The notes under the pieces were generated by a model, which saw nothing but the letters and a program-made list of their open reading frames with translations, made no database searches and was not told where the DNA came from. A stretch of 64,000 bases of DNA from Macrobrachium rosenbergii (Eukaryota > Arthropoda > Malacostraca > Decapoda > Palaemonidae): the NCBI RefSeq assembly GCF_040412425.1, contig NC_089782.1:20313122-20377121 (forward strand). The letters run 5' to 3'. Position numbers and translations under genes: made by a program. Positions within the stretch are counted from its first letter, which is position 1; each line of letters starts with the position of its first letter. Positions 53,205 through 64,000 of this stretch are shown one piece after another.

Positions 53205-53348
53205 CATTCTTAATTACAATTTAGAATGTAATTTTGGTATATTTTAGAATGTAATTTAAGTACAATTTAGAATGTAATTTAAGTACACTTTAGAGTATAA
53301 TTTAAGTACAATTCAGAGTGTAATTTAAGTAAATTTAGAATGTAATCT
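53205..53348 (+). repeat. short tandem array of about 23-26 bp units
   Basis: Six imperfect units of TTTAGAATGTAATTTAAGTACAA. Confidence 0.88.
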
Positions 53349-54170
53349 ATTCCTGAATTTTTTCCCATAATGATAGAGGTTCTCTAAAAAGAAATGTCTT
53401 ATCTAATGTTGTTGCAGTGGGATACCTAGAGAGCAGATTTGGAAATACCCTAAAAACTTCCAAAGGGTAACGAAGAGACTTAATAAGTAATATGCAATAG
53501 GTAACATGTAATAGGTAATAGGTCACAGTGACGTAAAAGCCATAAGAAGGGTAGAGGACAGGGAAGGAGAAGGGGGAAGGGGTGTTGGCTAGGTCTGGGG
53601 GTTCTGAAATAATCTGTACGACTCTCACGAATGATCTTAGATGTTAATACTCTAAGGCGCATTCTGCGTAACCTCAGATATAGGGAAGTTAGGAAACGCT
53701 GTTAGAAAGAGGGAAAATAGGCAATCAATCAATGTATAAATATGGAAAACAAAATAAACACGCAATTGCATTAATACCAAAAAAAAAAAAAGACACTGAA
53801 AGTGGGAAATGGAGGCTTCCTCAAGCGAGAAATGAGAAACTGATTTGATAATTTGCCTGCAAAAGTGTTTGACTTCATTAGGTTTTATTATTAAAGATTA
53901 ATGCACAGAGTCTACAGACCAAAGACTAAAACCTCTTTTTGAACAGATGAAGGTTGATATCATTTCGCAAGCGTCGCAATATCTGAAAATTTCGCAAATA
54001 TTTAGATACGGCTAAGTATAGTTATCACCACGTCATTGAATAAAAAGAAAATAAAATTATTCTTAGTGCGCAATTCGTCGTTTACGAAAAATCATTTTCT
54101 GAAGTGTGCAACCGTTACTGAAAGCCCCTCTATGGCGAATACGAAAATACGGTATATTTACACACACACT
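53349..54170. other. non-coding
   Basis: Nothing supported. Confidence 0.4.
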
Positions 54171-54173
54171 TAT

Positions 54174-54355
<182 letters not shown>

Positions 54356-54625
54356 CATTACAAACTTTGGAATCACAATCCCATTTAATTGCCGAAAGGA
54401 GAAAGGAGAGAGGCACAGACTATCAAACATGAAAATATGTGTCCAGCGGTAGGTAAAGAACGACAGAGCGAAGAAAATCGTCTTCTGAAGAGCTCGTCGA
54501 AGGCAGCAGGCATTACGACGGTCATTTCGAACGATATCTTCGCCCTCTCTTGATGATCACTGCTGTTGTGACCTAATTTCACACTCGAAATCTCTGGGAC
54601 TTGATCCGTCTTGGGCACAAACAAC

Positions 54626-54628
<3 letters not shown>

Positions 54629-54682
<54 letters not shown>
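54629..54682. repeat. GA microsatellite
   Basis: About 27 AG repeats. Confidence 0.98.
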
Positions 54683-54685
<3 letters not shown>

Positions 54686-54856
54686 CTGCTATAATAAATG
54701 CATATTATGATAGAAATACATTTCTTGCTTTCACATCACAATCATCGAAATTAGTTTCATAATAAGCGTGATACGTGTCGTGGATTTACGCATCATATTC
54801 GACCACTTTAAGAGACCGAAAATGCCCAAACGTGTATTTCTAGCTTTTTAAAAATG

Positions 54857-54857
<1 letters not shown>

Positions 54858-54904
<47 letters not shown>

Positions 54905-54914
54905 TAATGCAATG

Positions 54915-54995
<81 letters not shown>

Positions 54996-55022
54996 ATATA
55001 TATATATCTGTACATTATACCT

Positions 55023-55095
<73 letters not shown>

Positions 55096-55097
55096 CA
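54858..55097. repeat. three AT microsatellites
   Basis: AT at about 54858-54900, 54919-55007 and 55027-55089. Confidence 0.97.
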
Positions 55098-56270
55098 TAC
55101 CCTCATTTTTAAGTCAAATTGAGAATCACAATCAGGCTAATAACCTCTAGTGAGGGTGATCACCTCTTGGTCCTTAAGGGATGAGGGTGACGGTTAATGA
55201 CAAAAACTGCTGAACTTAGCTGGTAGGACACGGAGCGGAGTAGCGGACGGGTTACAGCAATCAGCATATAATATACATATGCATACACTAATTACATAGC
55301 AAAGCAAGAATCTGTGAACCCTCTGAACTTCTGTGGCCAGTCACGGTATCTTTTTATACTCGGACCAACGACGATAAACAAACACTCAATTACAGACACG
55401 CGGAAGAAAAAAAAAACGACAAGCTTATCCGCAACGAGCCGAGATCGCTCGCACCACCCAGAGAGAAACCTGACAAACCAACAAGAAGGAAAAGAAAGAA
55501 AAAAGAAATAATTGCCGTAAAAACGGAGAGAGAGAGAGAGAGAGAGAGAGAGCCGAGGAGGAGCGCCTGCGCGTGTCGTCAAAGCGTCTAAGAGCTCCAT
55601 CTGATAAACGACGTAAAGTAAACATCCATAAAATCTCAGCAATAAAGATATTTATCGTGCGACGGAAGGCCAGGCTGAAAGGGTAGTAACGGCCGGGAGC
55701 GCCGGAGGCTGAGATCGCCATGCAGTGACATGCGATTTCCGATCTTAAGAGCTGCGGGGATAGGAAGGGGGGCGAATGCTTCTCCCGGGGGTTCACCCCC
55801 TTTTCCTAAAGCGAGTATTCAAGGCATAAAAAAAGCAAGGCGGGACTTTTTTACTTGATTATGGATAAGAAAAAGAGATCGATTTCCCCTTTCAATGCTT
55901 GCAGCGGATGTATCGAAATGCTGCTCGAATTTTCCAACTCGCCACTGTTTTTACGGCGGCTGGGAGACACAAACACACACGTACGCACACACTCACACAT
56001 ATACACACGCGCACATTTCACAATGATGTTTTCACCATTCGCTGAGATGAAATAACCGACGTTGGTGCCGATGGGTCGAAAAAAATCGTGCACATTCTTC
56101 ATTACAGGAACGAATAAAGAGAGCATGAACCATTTTTTCCTTTTGTTTAAGAGGAGAGTACAAACACTGCGCATAATAAGAAAAGATTTTCTATGAAAAG
56201 CAGCAACTTGGACGGCCAAACAGTATACAAGTGCAAGGAACCTTTAGGATGGGCCAATATCTTAATATAC
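55098..56270. other. non-coding, GC-richer block with a GA tract
   Basis: GA tract at about 55526-55552. The interval 55400-55800 is clearly more GC-rich than its surroundings and holds a 123-residue minus frame without recognisable motifs. It could be a promoter-like or 5' UTR region of an unseen gene, but nothing proves that. Confidence 0.4.
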
Positions 56271-56275
56271 ATGCA

Positions 56276-56276
56276 T

Positions 56277-56366
<90 letters not shown>

Positions 56367-56400
56367 TATACATATATATATTATATATATTTATACATGG
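56276..56400. repeat. AC/AT microsatellite
   Basis: AC at 56277-56301, AT to about 56351, then broken TATA. Confidence 0.97.
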
Positions 56401-56499
56401 ATAACAGGTGAACATAATGTTCGTTTACCGAGCTCTTTATACGCATAAGCGGGTGCACACACATATATATGTGTGTGCGGGGACAAAGTTATGTATGTG

Positions 56500-57690
<1,191 letters not shown>

Positions 57691-57694
57691 CACA

Positions 57695-57699
<5 letters not shown>

Positions 57700-57759
<60 letters not shown>

Positions 57760-57789
57760 CATATGTATATATATATATATATGTATATG

Positions 57790-57856
<67 letters not shown>
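57700..57856. repeat. AT microsatellite with TATG/TATAC steps
   Basis: Directly precedes the left arm of a fold-back. Confidence 0.97.
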
Positions 57857-57857
<1 letters not shown>

Positions 57858-57860
57858 CTC

Positions 57861-57911
57861 TTTGATTTTTGCAGGGGCTGAGAAATTAACGTAGGTTTCC
57901 CAAGAATCAAG

Positions 57912-57987
<76 letters not shown>

Positions 57988-58036
57988 TCGATTTTTACAA
58001 AACCTACGTTAATTTCTCAGCCCTGTAAAAATCAAA
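57861..58036. repeat. fold-back with an AT tract at its apex
   Basis: Left arm 57861-57898 (TTTGATTTTTGCAGGGGCTG, AGAAATTAACGTAGGTTT) pairs with right arm 57999-58036 (AAACCTACGTTAATTTCT, CAGCCCTGTAAAAATCAAA) with three or four differences. The interior holds an AT tract at 57915-57986. Confidence 0.9.
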
Positions 58037-58396
58037 AAACATAACTTGAAACGTCACTTCTCTGAATGAATACACAGGAATAAATAAAAAAAGGAAAAAG
58101 ATAATGAACATAAGGGAAAAAATAGAGAAAAGTGGGAGAAAGGAGAAAAAAAAAAAAAAGAGGCGAGTATCCAGACACATTCTTGGCACAAAAGAGAATA
58201 ACTGGGGAAATCCCATAAAATCGCCTACTAAGCAGATTAAGGGAAAGGAAGCAAAGAGGAAGGACGAAAAAAAAAAAAAGATACCGACGGAGGAGGAAAA
58301 AGGGGGCGTAATCCCCAAGGAAACGCTTAACACTTGCTCGTTCCAGTGGTAGAAGGACGGACGCCGTGCCGATTTTGGGAACTGCTTAAAGATAGG

Positions 58397-58397
<1 letters not shown>

Positions 58398-58460
<63 letters not shown>
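58398..58460. repeat. GT microsatellite
   Basis: About 31 GT repeats. Confidence 0.98.
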
Positions 58461-58462
<2 letters not shown>

Positions 58463-58539
58463 CTGTTTTGGAGTGGGGAATGATCTAATTTGATTTCTAG
58501 AAATTGAGTCTGTCAAGGCAAGCACTTGGGCACTTTCAT

Positions 58540-59795
58540 CCATTCGGAGCTTAAGACAGAGAAGAGGGACTTGGAGTGGAGCGGTTGGACAGCAAGATAA
58601 AGAGATCGAGAAAATAAAGGAGATGAAGTACAAGGATCTACAGGTATGACTGAGAGAAAACCTCGTTGTTGCCATAAGAAGTAACTGCTAGAGAGATTGG
58701 AAGCAATATTGAAGAAAGGAATTGGGAATGAACGTAAATCAAAAGGCTATAAGGTGGGTGCAGCTACGGGCCGAGGGATGTTGCAAATTCTACAGCTCTA
58801 CTCCGGTGGCTCTCGGGCCTCTTGGTGGCCCATGGCCGCTTGCACCAGACCTCTCCACGTTCCCCTGTTGAGTGCTGCATCTCTCCACTTATTCTCAGGA
58901 TCCTCCTCCACTCCCAGTTCTCTTTAGATCTCTGAACATATTATCTTTCCATCTCATCCTCAGTCTCCCAACTGGTCTTCTCCCTACTACTGATCCTTCC
59001 ATAACCACTCTAGGCATTCCGCCCTCTTCCATTCCAACCACATGTCCAGCCCAACGCATCCTCTGCGATCCTACATAGCCAGTTATTAGCGGTTGTCTGG
59101 TTAAATCTCTCATTTCATTGTTGTCCCTTCTACTACAAACACCTTCATTTATTTCGTAAATGGGACCTGTTATTCTAAGCAAAATGTTATTTTAAAAAAC
59201 CTGTAGTCTTTGTTCTTGACGCTAAGTCATTGTCCAGGTCTCACAACCATACAGTCCCACTGGCCTGATAATGGTGTTGTAAATTCTTAATTTGGTAGAC
59301 CTTGTGATGTTTCTGCCCTTTAAAAGATGTTGTACACTGAAATAGCATCTATTCTCTGCTGTAATTCTAGCCAGAACTTCTCTCTCCATCTCATTTCTGG
59401 ATGTTAACACTTCCTAGATATTTAAATTCCCTCAGGCTCTCAATGTCTCACATATTTTGTTGCTGATGTTGTTGGTGGTTGTTTCTTGACAATCTCATCC
59501 TCTTGGTTTTACTTCCACTGATCTCTAGTCCCACTCCGGCAGCAGTTTCTCTGAATGGTACATACAAACGTTCTATATTTTGTATATCTGTACCTAAGAA
59601 ATCAACATCATCTGCAAATGAAAGGACTTTGGTACTTGTATCTCCCAAGAAGACCCCACCCTCAGCTTCCTCGATGCATTCTACCTCCTATGTTCTTTAA
59701 TCTAATTTTAGAGAAGGATGTTGCAAACACATTTAGGAATGCCTACAGTGCACCGCGTGAGACGTACTGACGGCACTGACCCCTACGGAGGATGA
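58540..59795 (-). mobile_element. family A-related element, copy 5, split by a LINE
   Basis: Left part to 58787 shows diverged family A landmarks (GAGAAAACCTCG, TAGAGAGATTGGAAGCAA, GGTGCAGCTACGGGCCGAGGG). The right part from 59716 resumes with GGATGTTGCAAA and runs to AATGCCTACAGTGCACCGCGTGAG and GACGGCACTGACCCC. The left part appears to belong to a more diverged subfamily. Confidence 0.8.
58788..59715 (-). mobile_element. 5'-truncated non-LTR retrotransposon (LINE) with target-site duplication
   Basis: The minus strand encodes reverse-transcriptase pieces in order: VLSFADDVDFLG (the F-A-D-D catalytic motif, near 59620), VGLEISGSKTKRM, then KLRIYNTIIRPVGLYGCETW (near 59240-59290), then RMRWAGHVVGMEE (near 59045) and GRRPVGRLRMRWKDN (near 58950). 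This is the order of RT palm, thumb and C-terminal region in many animal LINEs. Endonuclease and N-terminal RT are absent, there is one frame change between the first two pieces and a stop at about 59222, so it is dead. The 12-bp GGATGTTGCAAA flanks it exactly at 58776-58787 and 59716-59727, a target-site duplication within a family A element. The clade (RTE-like or another) cannot be assigned with certainty. Confidence 0.9.
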
Positions 59796-60610
59796 GGGCA
59801 ATGGAGAGTGAATATAGGACTTGGGCTATAGGAAGAACATTTCAAATCGTGGTATTATTTGCTAATTTCGAGAAATGTAACAAATATCTTTTGTAGCAAC
59901 CAGTGACACAACTAATCAGATATTATTCACTACGCTTGATTTGGTGATTATTAATCACTAAATATTTCCTCACATGCAACGTTTTAAACACTCTACTGGA
60001 ATTAATCACCGACTATTTAACTTTCTTAAACATTGCAGCATCTTCACTGGTGTTGAACAGTGAATATCAATATTTCACCATTAATTACGAATTATTTATC
60101 GCTAAAAACTGGTTGAAAATATTTTTCATTGAAACAATTTTATTGATCTTAATCTTATTGATTTTAAAAAGCACGGAATCCTTTTATGAGAAAAATGATC
60201 AAATAAAAGTTTATTCGCCATTAACGTCTGAAATTCTCTGTTGAAATAAAGTCTAAACACATTACTCCAGAAAAAAATGAAACCGTAATTAGTATTACTT
60301 CCCTAAAAAGGTATATACCTTCCTAAAACTGATGGCTTTCGATTAAATGAAGAGCAATGGCTTCCTCATTCGTTGTGACCGAATCATTCTTGTGTCACAC
60401 CTATACTAAATGTTAATGGTTTAATATTATTCATGAATATTAAACATTCATTCTCAGATTGAATACTGGTAACACTGTTTACAATTATTGTGGTTAGAGC
60501 GAATTAAAGAAAAGAAAGACATGGAAGAATGTATACAATGAAAGAGAGAGTGTAAATTGCTTCTCATTATTTCTCAAGACATGGTCGAATGATGTCTCGT
60601 GTGGAGAGGA
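59796..60610. other. non-coding
   Basis: AT-rich; nothing supported. Confidence 0.45.
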
Positions 60611-60616
60611 CATCAC

Positions 60617-60618
60617 AT

Positions 60619-60649
<31 letters not shown>

Positions 60650-60651
60650 GC

Positions 60652-60721
<70 letters not shown>

Positions 60722-60775
60722 TAAATAATAATATCATTATTATTATCATTATTATATTATTAATTATTATTAACT
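60617..60775. repeat. TAC/AAT/ATT compound microsatellite
   Basis: TAC run at 60621-60649, about 22 AAT repeats, then ATT/TAT steps that can pair with them. Confidence 0.97.
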
Positions 60776-61062
60776 CAATCTTAAGCCAAATATTTTACTC
60801 TTATTATTCGTGCGTTTCATCCATCTTTGGATAACCAAACTTCTGTAAACACTGGATCAGTACCACGTTTCATATTACATCTTTGGATATATTTACTTCA
60901 TAAACACTGGATCACACGTTAGGTTACAGCCAAACTGCCGTAGACCACAACACCACAAAGAAGCTCTTCAGGTTTACTATAGCCTCACTTGACCCTAACA
61001 TGAGTGGGTTCGAAAAGCAACTGGAAAGGTTAATGTCTTCCTATAAATCCCATTAGGATTCA

Positions 61063-61065
<3 letters not shown>

Positions 61066-61119
<54 letters not shown>

Positions 61120-61120
61120 G
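61066..61120. repeat. ATT microsatellite
   Basis: About 18 ATT repeats. Confidence 0.98.
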
Positions 61121-62345
61121 TAGGAATTTTCAACTAAATGCTAAAAGAAGTGCGGAAAGTAAAATTCTCGTGTGTTTATATGTCGAAAGCATTGCCAATA
61201 TTACAACAGGTAATAATCAATGTTCTGAATTTCGAGACTGAAAAAATAAATCAAAAACCTTTATATTCGTATAACCATCTCTGAAGATTGATAACTTCGT
61301 CAGAAACCATTTTGTCATCCTCAAAATGGGAGTCGAGCTTAAAAGAATGCCGTTTTAATCATCACAAAATGGACCAAATTGGACGGCCACAATTGCGCAG
61401 CGTTCATCCACATGCCATCCCGGATAAAAACCGACTGGGGCTTTTTATCCAGACCTACAAATTAGTTTAACCGACAACGTCTCTTCTATCATGATGCGTA
61501 TAACGTGTATATGTATATATATATATATGTATATGTTCCGAATTTAATCTGGAAGCGCCATTTTTCGGGTGATTTCCTGAGTGCCACCGAGACCCCGCGT
61601 CTTTCAGGAACGGGGCGGACGCGCACGGACTGCTGCTGCAGCTGCTGCTGCTGCTGCTGCTGCAGCATTCTTTCTAAAGGCTGCAGGCTCGGTCCGAAAT
61701 AATGTCCCGCCGGCTCGCAGTAGATACATCTGAAGTTTAATTAAAATCTACGAGTGAGTTTTCTCGATATCTTTATCGACAGGGAGATTAGGATGTCCAG
61801 ACAGAATGAAAGACAGATAGGCTATATTGACAATTCTTTATTTTCTCTTTTTCTTCTTCTTCTTCTTCTTTCCCTTTTCTCTCGCATCCCACGACTTCCA
61901 CCACCGACCGCATCGCATTCCCTGTAACTACACACCACCACCATCTCTCTACAAAACTTGTCGAAAATGTAGGTCACTGACTTATTGAAACGCACGGCAT
62001 TTCTGCGGAGCGCATTCTGATCATCAGTAATAAGACGGGAAAAAGAAAGTAAAAAAAAAAAAAAATACACACAAAATGAAGGACCGGGACAAATGACATG
62101 TTTCTCCTACTAATGATGAAAAAGGTGACCCTGACGCTCCCTAATGGTAATCATCAGAAACGGTCAAAAGTCACTGCAAATTTTCGGTCAGCCTGCAGGA
62201 AGCTGTTAAGCATGCTTTACTAAGTCTAAGTATTTTGAAATGTTGTAACAAATTTAAGGTACAACGATCACAGAGTGCAGGAAAATTTAAAAAAAAAATA
62301 ACACAAAATTAAAATTATCATCAAAACTTAAGGTTAATTAAATAC
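61121..62345. other. mostly unique non-coding DNA with a CTG tract
   Basis: CTG/CTGCAG microsatellite at about 61630-61663 within a GC-richer stretch (61550-61720), and a TTC tract at about 61853-61870. No frame shows a recognisable domain. Confidence 0.45.
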
Positions 62346-62402
62346 CAGCCCTAGGAGAGCTGTTAATCAGCTCAGTGGTCTGATAAAACTAAGGTATACT
62401 TT
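62346..62402 (+). mobile_element. SINE family B, 3'-end fragment (copy 5)
   Basis: CCAGCCCTAGGAGAGCTGTTAATCAGCTCAGTGGTCTGATAAAACTAAGGTATACTT-type 3' end only, in the same orientation as the 37.36 kb copy. Confidence 0.85.
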
Positions 62403-63254
62403 TTTAATACCTCTAAGAATATCAGTATTCCAAGAATTATAAACGCTAGGTCACTGATAAATTCACATCGGCGAAAATCCTTCACATTAATACTACGGAA
62501 TAGCTTTTATTTTAAAGAAATATTCAAAATTTAGAATCGAATTGCTGTGATGAGCCTCCTTACTACAAACACCATTACCTTCTGATGCTCTAATTCCAAA
62601 TAAATTTTAATCTATCAAGTAACTTGTGCAAGTACTTTGGGCAATTATTATATGTAATTAAAATGTATGAAACTTTTCATTGAAACGTCCTCAAATTTAG
62701 ATACATTAAACGCAACACGAATATTCAAGTTACCTTGAAGGGAACCCTTCCAATTATGCAGATCACGACCTTTAGGTAACTCCTGCTTCCTTCCTGTCAA
62801 TATCAGGGAATGAAGGAGAAAACATTACGTTCATTACTAAATCCAATAGTTTTATACTGCTTGTCATCAGAATCACTCTCAGTACTATAACCTTTGGCAA
62901 CTGAAGTACAACTTCAACCATTCTGGAATTCCACACCTTTTACTCTTCTTTATTTTGGGATAAAACGTATATCCATGATCACATCATCCATGTATTAGTA
63001 GAGGCACTACCCTTTTAAAGGCAAATATGCCGATTGGAATATAAATGGCACGCGATTCAGATACTGGAAGACCGATTCTGAAGACCCTGATCCTTAACAG
63101 CCAAAGAGTAATCGTAATGTTACCATATTTTGGAATACCTTTCCACCTTATAGTTGCTGTAAGCGCCCTTTTCCGGGAACTCGATCTTTCAGAAAAGATT
63201 GATTGCTGTGGCGGTTTCCTTTTCTTAGGCAACAGCTAAGGGCAGATATAAATA
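62403..63254. other. non-coding
   Basis: The overlapping short frames at 62984-63239 on both strands show no domain. Nothing supported. Confidence 0.4.
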
Positions 63255-63600
63255 AAACCTCAGGCAGTGGCAATATCGTTCACGACCACTGCCACAGGAA
63301 ATGATGATTATACCCATCATCATTGGCAATTAGGGTCAAGGCCATCGCCAATGGTAATGATGATCAAGACTATCGTCAGTATCAAAGATAATTAACACAA
63401 CAGCCAACAGCAACGATGATTGAGACCATCATCAATGGCAAGGATGATTTAAACCATCGTCAATGCCAATCATGATAAAGACCATCGCCAACGCAGTGAT
63501 GATGACAACCACTGCAAAAGGCAATGATGATTAAGGCCATCGTCAAAGGCAGCCATGATTAAGACCATCAAAAAACGGCAATGCTGATAAAGACCACAGC
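63255..63600 (+). repeat. imperfect minisatellite of about 30-36 bp
   Basis: Repeated GGCAATGATGATTAAGACCATC and CGTCAATGGCAA phrases, about ten diverged units. Confidence 0.85.
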
Positions 63601-63706
63601 TGGATGAAATCTTGCTGCACTAACTACTATAGCCTCCGCCCACCCCCCCGCCCAAAGTAACTCCCACTCATGGCTTCAGCACCTTCGCCTCAACAACTAA
63701 TGACAA

Positions 63707-64000
63707 TAGAATAGAATAGAATAGAGAATTTAGGCCAAAGGCCAAGCGCCGAGACCTATGAGGTCACTCAGCGGTGAAACTGAAACCTACAGTAAAAACG
63801 TTTGAAAGGTGTAACAGGAGGGAAACCTCGCAGTTGCACTGTGAATCAATTGTTTGGAGAGAGTAGAGAGCAAGATGGAAGAGAGAATATGAACGGAGGT
63901 ACAATAAAAGGAATGAAATGGGTTGAAGCTAGGGGCCGAAGGGACGCTGCAAAGAACCTGAAGTAATGCCTACAGTGCACCGCCACAAAAGGTGCACTGA
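63707..64000 (-). mobile_element. family A element, copy 6
   Basis: Best-preserved copy. The + strand starts with an AATAG pentanucleotide run, then TTTAGGCCAAAGGCCAAGCG, and ends at TGCCTACAGTGCACCGCC with a GTGCACTGA at the window edge. On the minus strand this gives a body followed by a (CTATT)n tail. Confidence 0.9.

Noticed and set aside
58004..58675. 223-residue minus frame with a His/Thr repeat
   Set aside because: It reads through the GT microsatellite and purine-rich flanks; no domain and low-complexity throughout.

Overview
This window looks like nuclear DNA from a decapod crustacean (shrimp, prawn, crayfish or crab). The basis is the extreme density of (AT)n, (CA)n, (CT)n and trinucleotide microsatellites, several dispersed SINE-like families typical of decapod genomes, spliceosomal exon-intron structure, and one arthropod-style ligand-gated channel gene. 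The species cannot be determined from the sequence alone. There is no sign of bacterial or viral gene organisation.

Only one protein-coding locus is convincing. It lies on the + strand between about 5.8 and 13.9 kb. Its exons encode, in order, a pentraxin/LamG-like domain (end of a candidate exon at 5963, then 7973-8147 and the start of 10503-11787), a C-type-lectin-like domain with an EPN motif, an undefined linker, an LDL-receptor class A module, the start of a pentameric ligand-gated ion channel (pLGIC) ligand-binding domain, and the M1-M4 membrane segments (12760-12987 and 13586-13897, ending in a stop). Splice phases agree across most junctions. The exon that should carry the Cys-loop (12030 onward) is damaged: the first cysteine and the Y-P-F-D core are lost from the frame, a stop follows, and a second decayed partial copy lies directly after it. 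The locus is therefore either a recently broken gene or one using a Cys-loop exon that is not recognisable here.

The rest is repeats. At 2.8-5.2 kb a 48-bp minisatellite carries an intron-like acceptor/donor pair in each unit. At 18.4-19.0 kb there is a 24-bp array with a 120-bp higher-order repeat. At 39.0-41.1 kb there is a 52-bp AT-rich satellite. Large fold-back structures lie at 8.8, 14.8, 15.7, 35.0, 47.4 and 57.9 kb; three of them are intimately tied to (AT)n tracts. A dispersed element (family A) occurs six times, always in the same orientation. One copy is split by a tRNA-type SINE (family B), another by a 5'-truncated LINE with a 12-bp target-site duplication, and a third by an unidentified ~200-bp insert. 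A second LINE relic lies near 49 kb.

From 14 kb to the end no second gene could be supported. The remaining open reading frames are translations of microsatellites, repeat units or purine/pyrimidine-skewed DNA.
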